A stretch of DNA of 27,521 bases from Saccoglossus kowalevskii (GCF_000003605.2 NW_003108579.1:512937-540457); one strand, 5' to 3'. Counted from the first letter of the stretch, positions 1 to 10,692 are shown. Translations and numbers: made by a program. Notes: a model not told the origin generated them from the letters alone.

Positions 1-130
1 CACTAAATGATATATGCTTCGTTGAATATAAAATAAATGCATCCATGCCAATTTGAAATGGCTCTGTTGCGTAATAAGTATATACTCTGTGTGACATTTT
101 CTATATGTGCTTCAATTTGTAATTAAATCC

Positions 131-639
131 TTGCATAAGAGCAGAATTGGCCGACTTCATTTCAATACTACGAGCCGTAATTTTGCACTGTTAAGGTTTC
201 GTGACATACACATTGAATAGGAAGGATAGGAATTGTATACGTTGTGGAAAAGGATCTGGAAATGTAATTATGCCCATTCATACAATTTATATTCTATGCA
301 GTCTACCTTATGTTAGAATTTCATCTAAAGTAGAAATACATATCATTGAGTATAAAACGCTCATGTGGCAATACACATATAACTGGGACGTGCGTTATAT
401 GTAATTTTGTGACATATAAATTGTATACTATAAAATTACAATGTACATATGCATATCTAAACTATGCCCTCAATATTCAATGTTAAACAGCGTAGATATC
501 GGTAAGTAAAGCCTCGGATCACAATACAAACGGCACACTAGAGCTTGTAAATTCGTGCACATAAATTGGTCAGCATATTCATAATAAACACGCATTTCTC
601 TAAATACTATATCACTGATGTCTAAGGAAATATATTACA
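131..639. other. No gene seen (copy A, no partner)
   Basis: AT-rich sequence with no partner in B or C. A consensus donor-like ATCG|GTAAGT occurs near 498, but no acceptor-bounded open segment precedes it. A 60-odd codon plus frame (201-404) has no protein-like composition. Confidence 0.5.
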
Positions 640-1420
640 GTAATAATGGTGTGCTGAAATTATAATGTCATCTTTCTAATACTAGGATGATTGACATTGA
701 TGTAATTTAATCAATATTAAGTGGAAATTAGACGAAGTACAGAGTTAGTAGAATGTCATAGACAATGTTTTGTCAGCTCATTGTAATACGTATTTCACTC
801 AACCCCTGAGACAATGAGACTATGTTGATCGACGTTGTGACGATATTTTAATAACAAGTTCAAGTGGCAGCGAGTAGCAGACGCGCGACAAGTTGATATT
901 TAGTTTTTCTTTGTGTCACTTGCGTGATCATACCAATTAATTGTGTTAAGATATTTATTTCAACGCGCCAATATTTAAATTGGAAGTAATATTTAGTTAT
1001 GCAATAATATAATCCCACTTAAGAGTTTACTATATGTTACATATACCATGTTCAGTACATACGTTCGTGCCATGCTTTTTTGAATCATTAAATATAGATG
1101 TACACCGTTAAAGATATCTCTATAAACCACTTATCAAATTATACATTAAATGTACGTGTCATTTGTTACTTGTGTCATAAGATACATAACATTAATGCCA
1201 ATCATATATTCTCCGTAGTTGTGATTTCAAGCCATGTGATGTTGTATTGTGCAATAATGTCCACTGTAATGTCCATATATAAAATAAGTCATAAGTTATT
1301 TGACACACATGTCATTGCATCTACGTAGTAGTCTTGTGTTAATACAATTCATTAGGCAGTTATTACAGAACCTGGATTTACTGTTTGCCTGAGAAAAAAT
1401 AGGATAATGATATTTCACTC
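640..1420. repeat. Block alpha, copy A
   Basis: Runs parallel to C 10965-11690. Landmarks in the same order are 'aatggtgtgctgaaa', 'gtagaatgtcat', 'acaatgttttg', 'catgttcagtac', 'cgtgtcatttgtt' and 'tgcatctacgta'. Compared with the other copies it has many substitutions and indels, and the acceptor seen in B and C near the middle of the block is not conserved here. Positions 3-130 are a detached earlier part of the same block, matched only by B 8166-8270. The intervening 130-640 has no partner. Confidence 0.6.
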
Positions 1421-2939
1421 AAACAAATATTTATAAATTTTATGATATTATCAGTTAAGAATGCACTGAACACATGAATCAACGGATTAGATGTTGGTAC
1501 ACATGGCAATTTTGTTTCTATGGTAAAAGCTAGTTTGGAAATGATCATATTTCTATTCAATAGACGATTCTAATGAAATTTGCAAAATTGGTACAAATCG
1601 GCGGTATATTTGTTATCATGAAAACATTTTTTCAATTTATTATTTGTTGCCAAGCGACTGTAAAACCGTTTATGAAACGCCCACAAATTAAGAGGTGGTT
1701 TGCATTATTTCTTGAATTATTACTAAGAAGTCTATGCAACCATCTGTCATGCCCCTCTCTCTTCAAACAATTCAAACTAAGTTTAAACTATTTGTGGTAA
1801 ACATATAATGGTGGGCTGCAACATAATTATACACTTATCTGTTATAATCCTAAAAAAACAACAGTGAGCAAAACAAATATTTTGAGCACTACTCAACTTC
1901 ATTTTATTACATTATTGTTTTGTACACATTTTGTTATTGCTTTAATCAATCTCGTTCAAAGTAACATATTGTCCAACACGACATGTATTCATGTTAACCA
2001 CATTGGTTCGTTGCTATTTTTGTACCAGTCTGCTAATCTTCGATTAATGTTAAGCATGTACTAATAAATTATACTTTCTTTCTTCTAAACTGTATCATTT
2101 TAATAGTTAGTTTTAGCAATTTATTCGGAAAGGACTGTTTTTCATGAGTTTGAACTTTTCTTCCATGGAATTATTGTACAGGCTAGTACAAATCGTGATG
2201 AAAGGATTAGTTCACGTATATAAAGCGTGTTTTGTAAAGTTGATATTTGGTGGAAAAGTTTCTACTGAATGTCAATCAGTGTTTAAAAACTGTACTAACA
2301 TTGGATATCAGTTATATTGTATGTTTTTATGTGCATGTACCTCATTGTTTTAAACTGATTCAAATGGCACAAACTGTTATTATGGACATGGTTAATGTTG
2401 GCTATGTTTACAAGTTATACATCATATGGTATATGATTGTAATGTATATACAACAAACTAAATCTTGTTTCGTGTTTAATTATATAAAATTTTTATATTT
2501 TTGAGACTTGTTCATTTCACTTACACAAACGAGCTCTAATCTTTCATGGAACGAACGTGAACCCGCTCAAGAACTACACTATGTTTTATTTTATCATGGA
2601 CTACAAGGTAAACCCACTAGACTACACCATGCACTGCACGTACTATCCTATTAGACACTATTCAGTTGCGCTATGCTTTTCATTCGAGTAGATCCTTCCG
2701 ATATATTTTCAATTGTGTAAAATTGTAGTCGTAAATAGATTGTACAACTCGAGTAAGTGATATTTCATTCATGCATGACCATCACGTGTTTTGCATGATT
2801 AGATCTGTCTGACCTAATAGTATCGAATTCACATCACTGTTTTATTGTTCACATGTGTTGAATGTAAACTACAAGATAGCAAATTGTTTGCCAAAAACAG
2901 TAATAATAGGAAGTGACACGTTGTTTTAAATTGAAATTG
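1421..2939. other. No gene seen (copy A between alpha and beta)
   Basis: Several 60-85 codon frames occur (for example minus 1378-1560, plus 1573-1800, 1864-2064, 2144-2353 and 2247-2504). Their residues are those expected from AT-rich DNA (K, N, I, Y, F, L), and no splice signals frame them. The equivalent part of copy C (11690-12395) does not align convincingly. I see nothing else in it. Confidence 0.5.
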
Positions 2940-3620
2940 AGTATATAGCAACCAAACGTTCTATATGCAATCAGTTCCGTAATTACGCAGATTTTGCAAA
3001 CCAATAACAGACAATTTCACTGTGTGATAGGTATTTTCCAATCACAAAGGAAGATATGATTGGAACAGATGGTAGATTACCAAACTGATTGACAAAGGTT
3101 TTCTTTACCTTTAAGCTGGCCAGTTTTCAAGTCTGATTTAACGTCAATGAGCACAATGAAAAGCAAATTGCAATTTTTGCCGACATGGCTGCTTGTCGAT
3201 TTGACTGATTAGGTATTTAATGTCAAGTTGCTTTTACTTATCATTTTTTTACATATCAGATTGGTTTACAATCACATACGTTTTTTAATAATATCACGAA
3301 ATATATGTCTGAATCATAAATTGTATGATTTGGTTTAAATTTCAAATGATGAAAGCAATGTTGTTTTTACTGCCCCGTAAAACCGGGAAATGACCTTGAT
3401 GTACTTCAATATGCGGGAGAATAATTTTGAGTTATCAGCTCATTTATATCTCCGCGTCTCATTAATCTGCCTGAAATATATCTATTCCGCATGATTTACT
3501 CTCCAAGAAGTTATTTTTAAGAAGTCAAAACCCATATGTTTTTTATTGTCCATGATCAGTGCTCAATATAGTTGATTATTGTATTGAATAGTATTGTTCC
3601 CAGTTGGGCGTCACTAACGA
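2940..3620. repeat. Block beta, copy A (uninterrupted)
   Basis: Parallel to C 12395-12880. Shared landmarks in order are 'gtatatagcaa', 'cacaaaggaa', 'gaacagatggtagatt', 'gattgacaaaggttt', 'aacgtcaatgagcacaat', 'tcgatttgact'/'ttgatttgact' and 'gttgattattgta'. In A the block is continuous. In C its distal end occurs twice, on either side of a partial epsilon copy. Confidence 0.7.
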
Positions 3621-4180
3621 ACACTTTCAAAGTATAACTCTAAAATTATAGTTTTGACGTGTTATATCTTGCTCATTCGTTTTTCTACTTGATTGTCAAA
3701 GGAATCAATATAACAAGTTATTTGAGATATTTATTGTAAAATTACAATGCAATGTTCACTCTTATAATCAACATGCATGCAACAGATTCAACAAATGGTC
3801 TTGTCTGCACATTCACCGATCGGTTTCAAAATCTAAATCTTTCAACTGTACGGTGGAATACACAAAGTCTGTGTTGCAAAACTTGATTGAATGACCATTA
3901 TCAAATACACTAACTGGGATCACCAAAACAGAAGCTGTTGTTGTGTTCATGCAGAAACGAAAGCATTACATTGAAAGTAATTCTATCCATATGTTCATTG
4001 CAACTCGTTTCACTTGTATACTCTCATAGTACATAAAACCACTACAAAAAATCATATTGATGAAAGGATTGACATTTTAACTCTAAACAACACATATAAA
4101 AAAGCTGATGATGAAATTGTACAGAGATTGTGCTTTAGAAAGAGCAATGCATTCCTTTCATTATAGTAAAATAAAATTCT

Positions 4181-4784
4181 AAATTGTTGATATTCCATGA
4201 GAAACCTTTGAAATATATATAATGCTCTTAATCCCAGTCGTTGACTCAACCAAATTGACACATTTAATCTGTTGAACATATGCACGGTGTATTTACCACT
4301 TTGTCGATTCAGACCACTATTTGCAATTGCAAAAAATATTAACTATATCTTTGATTGATATGCGTTCGCCACATTTGAGCTAGATTGAACACCTGGAAGC
4401 ATGTCTTATTGTTACATATTTAAGGTCAAGCACTCGTGTTGTAATATGTGAATTGTGTTTACATGTAAAATTGTCACACAGCCTACGCATCTTTCATTTC
4501 GTATGCGATTGAAACAAGAGACATGATTTTGTCGTGTAATTACAGTGTAATTTGGAAACTAACCCCCTAATAAAAGTGTCATACAACATATTCGAAAGTT
4601 ATGATACATTTGTCTGTTAAAACAACAGTGATATGTAACACTTATAATTACTTGGTGGCAAACAAATGTATTTGGTATGCTGGGTACTTCCAGTCTTAGA
4701 TGTTTGAGGTTACAAGAAAAAGACGCAATTATGCAGTGCGCTCATATATAATAAAGATATATACATAGAATATTCTAAGAAGTA
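4181..4784. other. No gene seen (copy A between gamma and delta)
   Basis: In copy C this interval is occupied by epsilon, which was not found here. AT-rich, with a 77-codon minus frame (4052-4285) crossing gamma that has no supporting signals. Confidence 0.5.
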
Positions 4785-4810
4785 TATACAACTGTTATTT
4801 TCATTTTCAG

Positions 4811-4888
4811 AATAATGTCGACTACAGAGTCTGTAGTGGCCACTGTTTAATATAGTAATTTGGTCGTAAGCTATTTCTAGAGACAGCG
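4811..4888 (+). other. Exon-like 78-nt segment in delta, copy A
   Basis: Bounded by 'ttattttcattttcag' and GCG|GTAAGT, the strongest acceptor/donor pair in the left half of the window. Partners at 9564-9642 and 14303-14381 keep both boundaries despite heavy divergence inside. No reading frame is preserved across the three copies: internal stops occur in most frames and the length is 78 against 79. A non-coding exon fits better than a coding one. Confidence 0.35.
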
Positions 4889-5461
4889 GTAAGTAACACT
4901 GTCTTCATCATGCAAAACAGTGCATTTTTCAAAAAAATATTTGTTTAAATACTTAGTGTTGTCGTCGAGGTTGCATAAATATGTACAAACTAGTTGTGTG
5001 AAGTGATAGATTGGTGCACACTATGTCTAGGTTTTAGCATGATGTATAAAACCTGTTAATATAAGTCACCTAATATCAACGATGTAATTACATACTTTTT
5101 ATTTCATTCTGATTTTGACCATGTTTTACAGAACAAATCATCAGGATGAGTATTTATATGTACGATTTACACGTACACCAGAAGGATTGCCATTGAATAA
5201 GACAGATTATGCAAACTATTGTTCTATACACGTACAACATAATTTAGATCAAATTAAGTAATATATCCATGTAAATAGAAAACGTATTTGATCCTGACTT
5301 TCAATATAATTCTGGATGCAAGGTTATCATAGAATGGTGACAATACAGCATATATAACTGTTATTTGCTTTGAATTAATAACTAATGGATATGTGTGTTG
5401 CATGACCGCACTTCACCAGCATTTAGTGTGCGTCCGTCAAAGAAGAGATATACATGTCTAT

Positions 5462-5660
5462 ATTAATATAATATCAAGTGCGACGATGTTTCGTATTACG
5501 AAGATCGAACGGTTATGAAGCGACTGTCTTTGGTATCATTTGTGTTGGTTGTCATGGCAGTAGACAAAAACAAATAGAAATATCAAAAGGTAACAATATC
5601 CATATCCATTGGCTGACATACCAATGGTACTGGAACAATAATAAACACTTTCAAAATTGA
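5462..5660 (+). pseudogene. Broken partner of the delta right-end frame, copy A
   Basis: Aligned to 10165-10413 from 'tgcgacgatg' (C-D-D-V-S-Y-Y). A one-base loss is followed by a four-base gain, restoring the frame (S-F-V-L-V-V-M), but a TAG occurs where B and C have glycine or serine and arginine. Sequence after the stop still resembles the others ('aacaatatccatatcc'). If delta was ever coding, this copy is inactive. Confidence 0.3.
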
Positions 5661-5760
5661 CAATAGGAGATATGCACTACACACACTAATAAGAACAGGA
5701 GATATCACTGATTTACAGATTTATTATAAAAAAACAGTTTATTTAACATGAACATAATTT

Positions 5761-6379
5761 TTGATCATTGTATTTCAAGAAATACTTGTAAAATAAACAA
5801 TTATTTCGGGAATAATTACATGAGCTCCCATGAACAGGAATTATCAACGATTTCACTTGTTATAGAGAGACATGTTTGCGTCAATAATTGTTCATTTCTA
5901 CTCAGCTCAGCATAGTTAAATTAATGAAACGTTCGAAGAAGTGAATGCCCATTATATTTCTGTACTGCCTACCAAAGCATATAGAGGTCATAAGTTAACT
6001 CACAACAGATACAAATGTGATCGGTATTAATTTTAAAACATTTCAGAACATTAACAAGCCACCGATTATGATAACATTCAGATGATCCAATGATCATTAC
6101 AGTTAAGCTCAATCAGGTAAAGTATTCTTTGTATTATACCGGATGAAGTATAAACGTTTTTAATCCATAATTTCAGTTTTGACAATAGTCCGCTGTTATG
6201 TACAATAAGTACGTGAAATGTCAGGAATTGTTCCTATCGCAGATAGCTCGAAAGCGAAAGTCATTTCAACAGACAGCTATGAGTTCATGAGTCGACTGGA
6301 ATTTGAATGTATATATATTCGTTAATAATGCATATCTAAGTGAAAGTTGATACACTCTTTTATCGTGCGATATTTTATA
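5761..6379. other. No gene seen (copy A between delta and eta)
   Basis: Zeta would be expected here by comparison with copies B and C but was not detected. No open island, splice pair or repeat stands out. Confidence 0.5.
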
Positions 6380-6640
6380 TTTGATTATTCGCTCTCAGTC
6401 GACCGTTGCCAGCTAGAAAATGTCGAACACGCAAACTACTATATTTGTAAAAATATATTTAAATATATTGAAGTCATCGAATATGGGACCAATTTTATAG
6501 TATAGTACAGTATTAAGTCTACATGTTTCATATATGTTAAATTAAAATAACAAACGTGTTAAATGTGACTACACTTAAATACTGAAATACGTCATTTGCG
6601 TAGTAGTCGTACCTCTCTTTTACTGTCGGGAAAATTTCGA
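6380..6640. repeat. Block eta, proximal part, copy A (partner about 17970-18220)
   Basis: 'cacttaaatactg' then 'gtcgta cc' and 'tcgggaaaat' at 6570-6640 parallels 'cacttaaatactg', 'actcgtgct' and 'tcggaaaatg' at 18150-18210. To the left, 'ccagctag' with 'caaactac' parallels 'ccagctaa' with 'caaactac'. It is strongly diverged, so the extent is approximate. The minus strand here has a roughly 85-codon open frame (6537 to about 6791) with one hydrophobic stretch but no usable ATG and no recognised family. I treat it as unproven. Confidence 0.4.
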
Positions 6641-7589
6641 ATAAAACGGAAAATTGTGGTAGCGAAGTTGCTAAATGAACGAAAAAATTAAATAAAATGA
6701 ATAACACAAATCCTATGATTAAGCAGATGTAGTATTTTTTCGTCCTTTCGTTCACATTCTTTGTCTTGATTTGAAGAAATTCTTTCAGTTCAGTTTTTTG
6801 TTATCTAATTATGTGACATGTGTATTTATCCGCGACGACCTATGTCTGAAAGACATTTAGTTGACTTCGTGAGACTGTTGCAAACTAATATAACTTTATA
6901 AATAATTCCACAAAGAAATGAGTGACAATTAACAACCAGAACAGAACAGCTTGGGAGAACATAATACTCATTGATATTAATGGCTGTGTATATCTTAGAT
7001 GATTTGTTCAGCACGAGGGTAATGCTTCACAGTCTACACTATTGGATAACAAAACAAAATATAGATGCAATTCGCAAAGAGTGTCTGCCAAGTTCAAGGC
7101 AATTGTTGGTTGCTTCAGAGTCGAAATATGACTTTAGGTCAGGCTACAATTTGCAGGTGACGTTACTGGTTACCAATTATCGAATGTATTGTGCAATTTG
7201 AAGCCAGCGCATTAAGGGCATTTGTATGTGTTTAAGCCATTAGCCATGTTATGTCATTTGAAACAACTTCACTGATCACACTTTCAGATGACTAATTTAT
7301 AAGTTATGATAGTATATATTGCATTTCACCGAGGTAATCATGTTTTGGGGCTGTAACCAAAGACTTTTTCATTGGAATATTTTTGGTGTAATTTTATTAA
7401 CATGAGAACATTTGTTTTTTCGTTTAGCCCTGATCACGGATCTGCTTAATAATACAAACAAACATGGCTGCCACCGGGGTTTGACCAGACTCCACACAAA
7501 GAAGTTCGGGGATTCCGTTCTAAAATATTTGGATTTCGGCATATCCATGAAGTGTCCTTGGCAGATTTATAATAATAACGTTAATACGA
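6641..7589. other. No clear gene (copy A within eta)
   Basis: Contains plus frames at 6971-7201 and 7412-7687. The latter includes a GC-richer patch near 7470-7530 ('ggctgccaccggggtttgac'). No convincing acceptor or donor pair bounds either, and the copy C partner interval does not align here. Confidence 0.4.
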
Positions 7590-7685
7590 GAACACCACAA
7601 AGTATGTTGCACGTCGGTCAATTCATCTGCTGTACTGCCTTTGTGCATACTTTGAGGTATCCTCGTAATAATCTTATATTATTTT
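7590..7685. repeat. Block eta, distal part, copy A (partner 19610-19690)
   Basis: 'acgtcggtcaattcat', an 18-base extra piece, then 'tgcatactttgaggtatcctcgtaat' region matches 'gcgtcggtcgattcgtgcat' followed by 'attttgaggtattctcgtaat'. Read on the minus strand both give I-T-R-I-P-Q-x-M-H at the same place, and the 18-base difference keeps frame, but the frames diverge on both sides. The match could mark an old exon or simply conserved repeat sequence. Confidence 0.45.
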
Positions 7686-8165
7686 AGTTGTACATACACC
7701 CAGCAAACATATTTTGATACTAACAAAAACTTAAATTTATTATAATTATATTGTTTGAAAGATTCATACACAAATAATAAATTATTCGTATTCTGCTGTA
7801 CTGCAATAACACACGCTTATACATTTGAGTAAAATCTACACCAAGATGTGGCCTAACTGACATTTCGCAACGCCCTACTCAGCTATTTCCGAAAACACGT
7901 TGTTGGTAATTAACTTCACACTGTAGCTTTTCCTCAGAATACATTCATACATGTTTGTCAAGAATATTCTATATACTTTATTCATATATCTTTTATTATA
8001 AAATCCATTCTTGAACAAAAACGATTATAAAATATCAAATGACGTTTTGGAGTAAAAATCTAACCCATTGTTACAGAAAATGGCTGATCAAGCAATATTT
8101 ATCTCGCTCACAAATGAGGGTACATGTGGACACCAAAGATGGGAGATGTGCTCGTGCCCAACGCA
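7686..8165. other. No gene seen (end of copy A)
   Basis: AT-rich up to about 8090, then a short GC-richer patch (8100-8165) immediately before the start of copy B. No partner before alpha in copy C, so the exact junction motif of the duplication could not be established. Confidence 0.4.
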
Positions 8166-8657
8166 TTAAATCATATATGTTTTTCTGGATATAAAATAAA
8201 TATATGTATGTAATTTGAAATGACCCACTCGTGTAATGACCTTATACTCTGTGTGATATTTTCAATAATTTAATCAAATTATAAATGGTGTGCTAAAAAA
8301 ATAATGCAATTTTTCAAATATTGTAATGATTGATATTATTGTAATTTAATGAATATTAAGTCATATATGGACTTCTAATGAGTAGTGCATATTCAGTAGA
8401 ATGTCATGGACAATGTTTTGCCAGTTCAGTGTATTTTCTCACTCGCCTAATGAGATACTTACACATCTAATAATACGTTCAAGTAGAACTGGAAAGCACG
8501 TGAGTGATAAATTGATTGGTAATTGTTCATTTCAGTCACGTACCCGTTCAAAACAAACACTTGTGTTAAGAGCTATTTTCACCACGCCAATGCGTGAAGT
8601 GCAGGCAATATTTTTGTTTTTGAAGTTCAGCAATAATATCAAATCACTGGAGAGGTG
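8166..8657. repeat. Block alpha, copy B
   Basis: Aligns with C 10985-11350 almost without gaps and with A 3-130 plus 650-1000. Relative to A it lacks about 500 bases between these two parts. It contains the 119-nt splice-bounded segment described at 8536-8654. It ends abruptly where epsilon begins at the 'gtgaattagatgg' junction; the C copy reads 'gtgaatagttcac' at the equivalent place. Confidence 0.75.
8536..8654 (+). other. Exon-like 119-nt segment in alpha, copy B
   Basis: Preceded by a good acceptor ('ttgttcatttcag', AG at 8534-8535) and followed by GAG|GTGAAT. It is open in one frame for its full length, 39 codons beginning S-R-T-R-S-K-Q and ending S-L-E-R, with a GC content above its surroundings. 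That frame extends left past the acceptor without a stop to about 8401, so the splice reading is not forced. The equivalent segment at 11230-11348 has the same length and both splice signals but contains two stops in this frame. Either the B segment is a surviving exon of a decayed gene, or it is a non-coding exon. No domain is recognised. Confidence 0.3.
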
Positions 8658-9110
8658 AATTAGATGGTTAGTTCCATTTGTGTGGACTACGAAAATTCCT
8701 CAGCCAAAATCAGATTGTCACAACAACAAAAAACATGCAAGCCTTCGCAGTAGATGCATATCACAGATGTTTACTATTACCTCTACCTGATTGTATACAT
8801 TTATCATACTCACATGAATAAGCTTCCAATTTATTTTTTTTGAAATGAGGATGATCTTATCTGGAAAGTGTGGAAAACCATTCGAAAATAACATCCTAAG
8901 CACTACACTCGGTTTATTTATGATAGACAACAATTATTTTTTTTTAAAAATAATGACTTATTTTGTTCTTTATCATTTTTCAGATCTGAATCAACTATGT
9001 CGATTGTTATCCTCACTAGAAAATCACTCTATAATTTTTCTGACTGATGAATAATTGATGATTTTTTTTGGCAACCAAATCCTCATTTCTTCCATAATAT
9101 AGTTGATTGA
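8657..9110. repeat. Block epsilon, copy B
   Basis: Begins 'ttagatggttagttcc' directly after alpha. It is closely matched by C 13884-14190 and in part by 12885-13185. It holds an acceptor-like 'tatcatttttcag' ending at 8983. The short plus frame after it (tct gaa tca act atg tcg) is kept at 13081 with similar codons. It was not found in copy A. A homopolymer T run changes length between copies, which breaks any long frame on the minus strand. Confidence 0.75.
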
Positions 9111-9339
9111 ATTTTGTTTTTCAAAAAATATCTCTCCTGAACATATACATTGAGATTCAAGCAATGATTTTTTTGATTTGTAGTTTGAAAATATATACCG
9201 TTTTCATGGTTACCTGATCTACATCACTACCAATAATTTTCATTGTTTCCATGCCAACCAAATCTACACCTATTTGTCTGTATTAGGGTCAACAACCCTC
9301 TCCTTATTGAATAAAATTCATTCACTAAATTGTACATAC

Positions 9340-9413
9340 CAGCAGCAAAACTCAATGCATACGTTCTTGCGTCGGGAACAACACCTTCCAAAAAAAATAC
9401 TTTTTGAATTATC
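9340..9413 (-). other. Exon-like 74-nt island on the minus strand, B only
   Basis: Read on the minus strand: acceptor 'tgtttgtctgttagcag', 74 nt, then donor GCTG|GTATGT, both close to consensus. One frame is open throughout and reads IIQKVFFLEGVVPDARTYAL, continuing S-F-A-A; the first base completes a codon and the last base begins one (phases 2 and 1). It is richer in G, C and CpG than its surroundings. The stretch 9110-9453 exists only in copy B: C lost it in the epsilon-delta deletion, and no partner is seen in A. No neighbouring exon in compatible phase was found on the minus strand, and no family is recognised. It may be a lone relic exon. Confidence 0.35.
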
Positions 9414-9563
9414 CTGCTAACAGACAAACATTAAATAAACAAATCTAGAAATACATTCCTTGGTGGAGATAATAAGCTAAACGAAACAATTTTGCAGCGC
9501 CCTCAGATGAGAAAAAAAGGTACCTATTTCAAGCAGTAAACACAACTGTCATTCTCATTTCAG

Positions 9564-9642
9564 ATTGTCGACTATACAGCTTAAAGTGGTTACTATTTCA
9601 AAGAAGTGATTTGATCGTAGTGTGTTGGATCTGATATATGCG
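9564..9642 (+). other. Exon-like 79-nt segment in delta, copy B
   Basis: Acceptor 'cattctcatttcag', donor GCG|GTAGGA (weaker than the GTAAGT of copy A). Differs from copy C at about six sites in 79. The only long frame (starting tgt cga cta tac) reaches a TGA close to the donor. Interpreted as a candidate non-coding exon or decayed coding exon of the repeated unit. Confidence 0.3.
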
Positions 9643-9665
9643 GTAGGAAACACTTACTTACTTAA

Positions 9666-9881
9666 TCATGCAAGACTGTGTTTTTCCCAAATAATATGTG
9701 TTGTTTGATAGTTATCGTTACAGACCATATGTGTGAAGTGATAGATTGATATGCATGATGTCTCAATGTCAGCATGATATATAACACTTGACATCAATAC
9801 AGTTATTATACTTTGTTTTGAAGACGACCATTTTTCACAGTAAGTAGCTAAGACATATCCGTGCTCCATAATAGATGCCAT
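9666..9881 (-). other. Minus-strand open frame (71 aa) in near-identical core of delta, copy B
   Basis: The first ATG (MASIMEHG) gives 71 residues ending W-E-K-H-S-L-A. The partner at 14405-14620 differs by one residue (S to P), because the DNA differs at one site over the whole span. The frame contains six cysteines or so and no clear signal peptide or membrane helix. No family is recognised. Conservation at every position, including third bases, indicates recent sequence homogenisation or a nucleotide-level constraint rather than protein-level selection alone. In copy A the frame is broken by indels. Coding status is doubtful. Confidence 0.2.
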
Positions 9882-10043
9882 GAAAATACACAAGATACAG
9901 GTTTATGCGCGTAATACTTGTTAACAATTTGAATGAAAACATATCATATAGCTATAGCTGAATAGAAAAACTGACGATGTACAATATGATGCTAAATGCA
10001 ATTCATTGTAGAAAATATTGAAAATACTAGTGATCGTTTGAAT

Positions 10044-10064
10044 TTGATTGATTGATTGATTGAT
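10044..10064. repeat. (TTGA)n microsatellite, 5 units
   Basis: Five uninterrupted TTGA units in copy B. The equivalent site in copy C (near 14752) reads 'ttgattgaatgactgat', with about two units, so the tract expanded in B or contracted in C after duplication. Confidence 0.85.
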
Positions 10065-10143
10065 AAACACAGTGCGCGTATTCACACTTTGCCAACAGTT
10101 ACCGTTTCCTTGTATACCATTATCACATGACAAACAAACATGA

Positions 10144-10413
10144 CCATATTATAAAAATAATAAGTGCGATGATGTTACATATTATGGAGATGCAGACCAT
10201 GATGAAGCGACTGCCTTGTCTTTTGTATTGGTTGCCATGGTAGTAGACAGACAAGGTCGAATAATATCAATATGTCACAATATCCATGTCTGTCATGCTG
10301 GCAAACCATTAGTACTCACTAATATTCACAATATAAAAGAGAAACAACTTTCAGATTACATTGGCAATAATAAATATGCACTATATAAAACAATAAGTCA
10401 GCATTACAGATAA
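10144..10413 (+). other. Open frame at right end of delta, copy B
   Basis: Runs from just after a TGA to TAA, 89 codons. The aligned part starts C-D-D-V-T-Y-Y-G-D and includes EATALSFVLVAMVVD, a moderately hydrophobic stretch, ending S-Q-H-Y-R. The first in-frame ATG is inside this stretch, so if real it is a 3' terminal exon rather than a whole gene; a possible acceptor is 'aataataag' before 10165, which lacks a pyrimidine tract. Copy C keeps the frame with a one-codon deletion. By my count 16 codons change the amino acid and 2 are silent in about 82 compared, so purifying selection is not evident. No family is recognised. Confidence 0.25.
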
Positions 10414-10692
10414 AGATTTACTGATGATGAATATATATTTCCAGATGTTTCTTTGGCAAAACAGAATATTGTTTTCTGCATTGTATTATGAAAAAATTCG
10501 AACCCGTTAGCGACTCAAGTTTAGTTGTAATGAACATTGAATAGCCAGCTGTTCACATTTGCTATCTTTCGGCCTACTATATGGCTTCATTAGGACACTT
10601 CCGAACTACTTTGCACTGATTTAAAAATAATTTTGAGTAATAGTTACTTTTGAACAAGCTGGAAAGTAGTTTTTCTGACGAGCTGATGGTTA

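Larger units (their letters stand above)
4785..5760. repeat. Block delta, copy A
   Basis: Parallel to B 9535-10450 and C 14268-15150, with landmarks 'gtgtgaagtgatagattg', 'agcatgatgtata', 'aagtgcgacgatg', 'atgaagcgactg', 'gtagacaaa', 'aatatccatatcc' and 'atatgcacta'. It contains a 78-nt splice-bounded segment with a textbook GTAAGT donor. The open frame kept at the right end of delta in B and C is broken here by compensating indels and an in-frame stop. The block is about 20 bases longer than in B between the donor and 'gtgtgaag'. Confidence 0.65.
1..8160. repeat. Copy A of a three-copy diverged tandem duplication
   Basis: This is the leftmost and most diverged copy of the array. It carries blocks in the order alpha, beta, gamma, delta, eta, which is the order seen again in copy C. 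The left boundary is uncertain because the match to copy B begins within the first few bases of the window, so the unit may start outside. The right boundary is set where copy B repeats the beginning of A, at about 8166 (shared phrases such as 'ataaaataaat', 'aatttgaaatg' and 'tatactctgtgtga'). Epsilon and zeta were not found in A. Identity to the other copies is patchy, with many indels. No intact gene is recognised in this copy. Block edges are read by eye and may be off by tens of bases. Confidence 0.6.
9453..10450. repeat. Block delta, copy B
   Basis: Closest to C 14195-15150. The left 100 bases differ at about 6 sites. The stretch 9639-9908 differs at a single site. The following 150 bases differ more, including a TTGA expansion and a roughly 20-base gap. 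Contains the 79-nt splice-bounded segment (9564-9642), an open frame on the minus strand and an open frame on the plus strand at the right end. Confidence 0.75.

Noticed and set aside
6537-6791. Minus-strand frame of about 85 codons with one strongly hydrophobic stretch, resembling a membrane protein.
   Set aside because: No usable ATG at its start, no splice signals, and hydrophobic F/I/L/Y runs are expected from T-rich AT-biased DNA. It also lies in a region shared with 18 kb where the frame is not kept.
7412-7687. Plus-strand 91-codon frame, the longest start-to-stop frame in the window.
   Set aside because: It starts at a non-ATG codon and has no splice support. The distal 90 bases match 19610-19690, where this plus frame is not kept. 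A frame of this length is expected by chance in 27 kb read in six frames.
8718-8933. Minus-strand frame in epsilon of B with a GTGAGT donor after W-K-L-I-H.
   Set aside because: The homopolymer T run within it changes length between the three epsilon copies and breaks the frame, so coding is unlikely. The donor-like word may be chance.
9840-9848. 'cagtaagtag' in delta of B and C as an exon boundary (both acceptor and donor consensus).
   Set aside because: An AG directly followed by GTAAGT-like sequence leaves no exon, and the copy A equivalent (near 5130) lacks the donor part.
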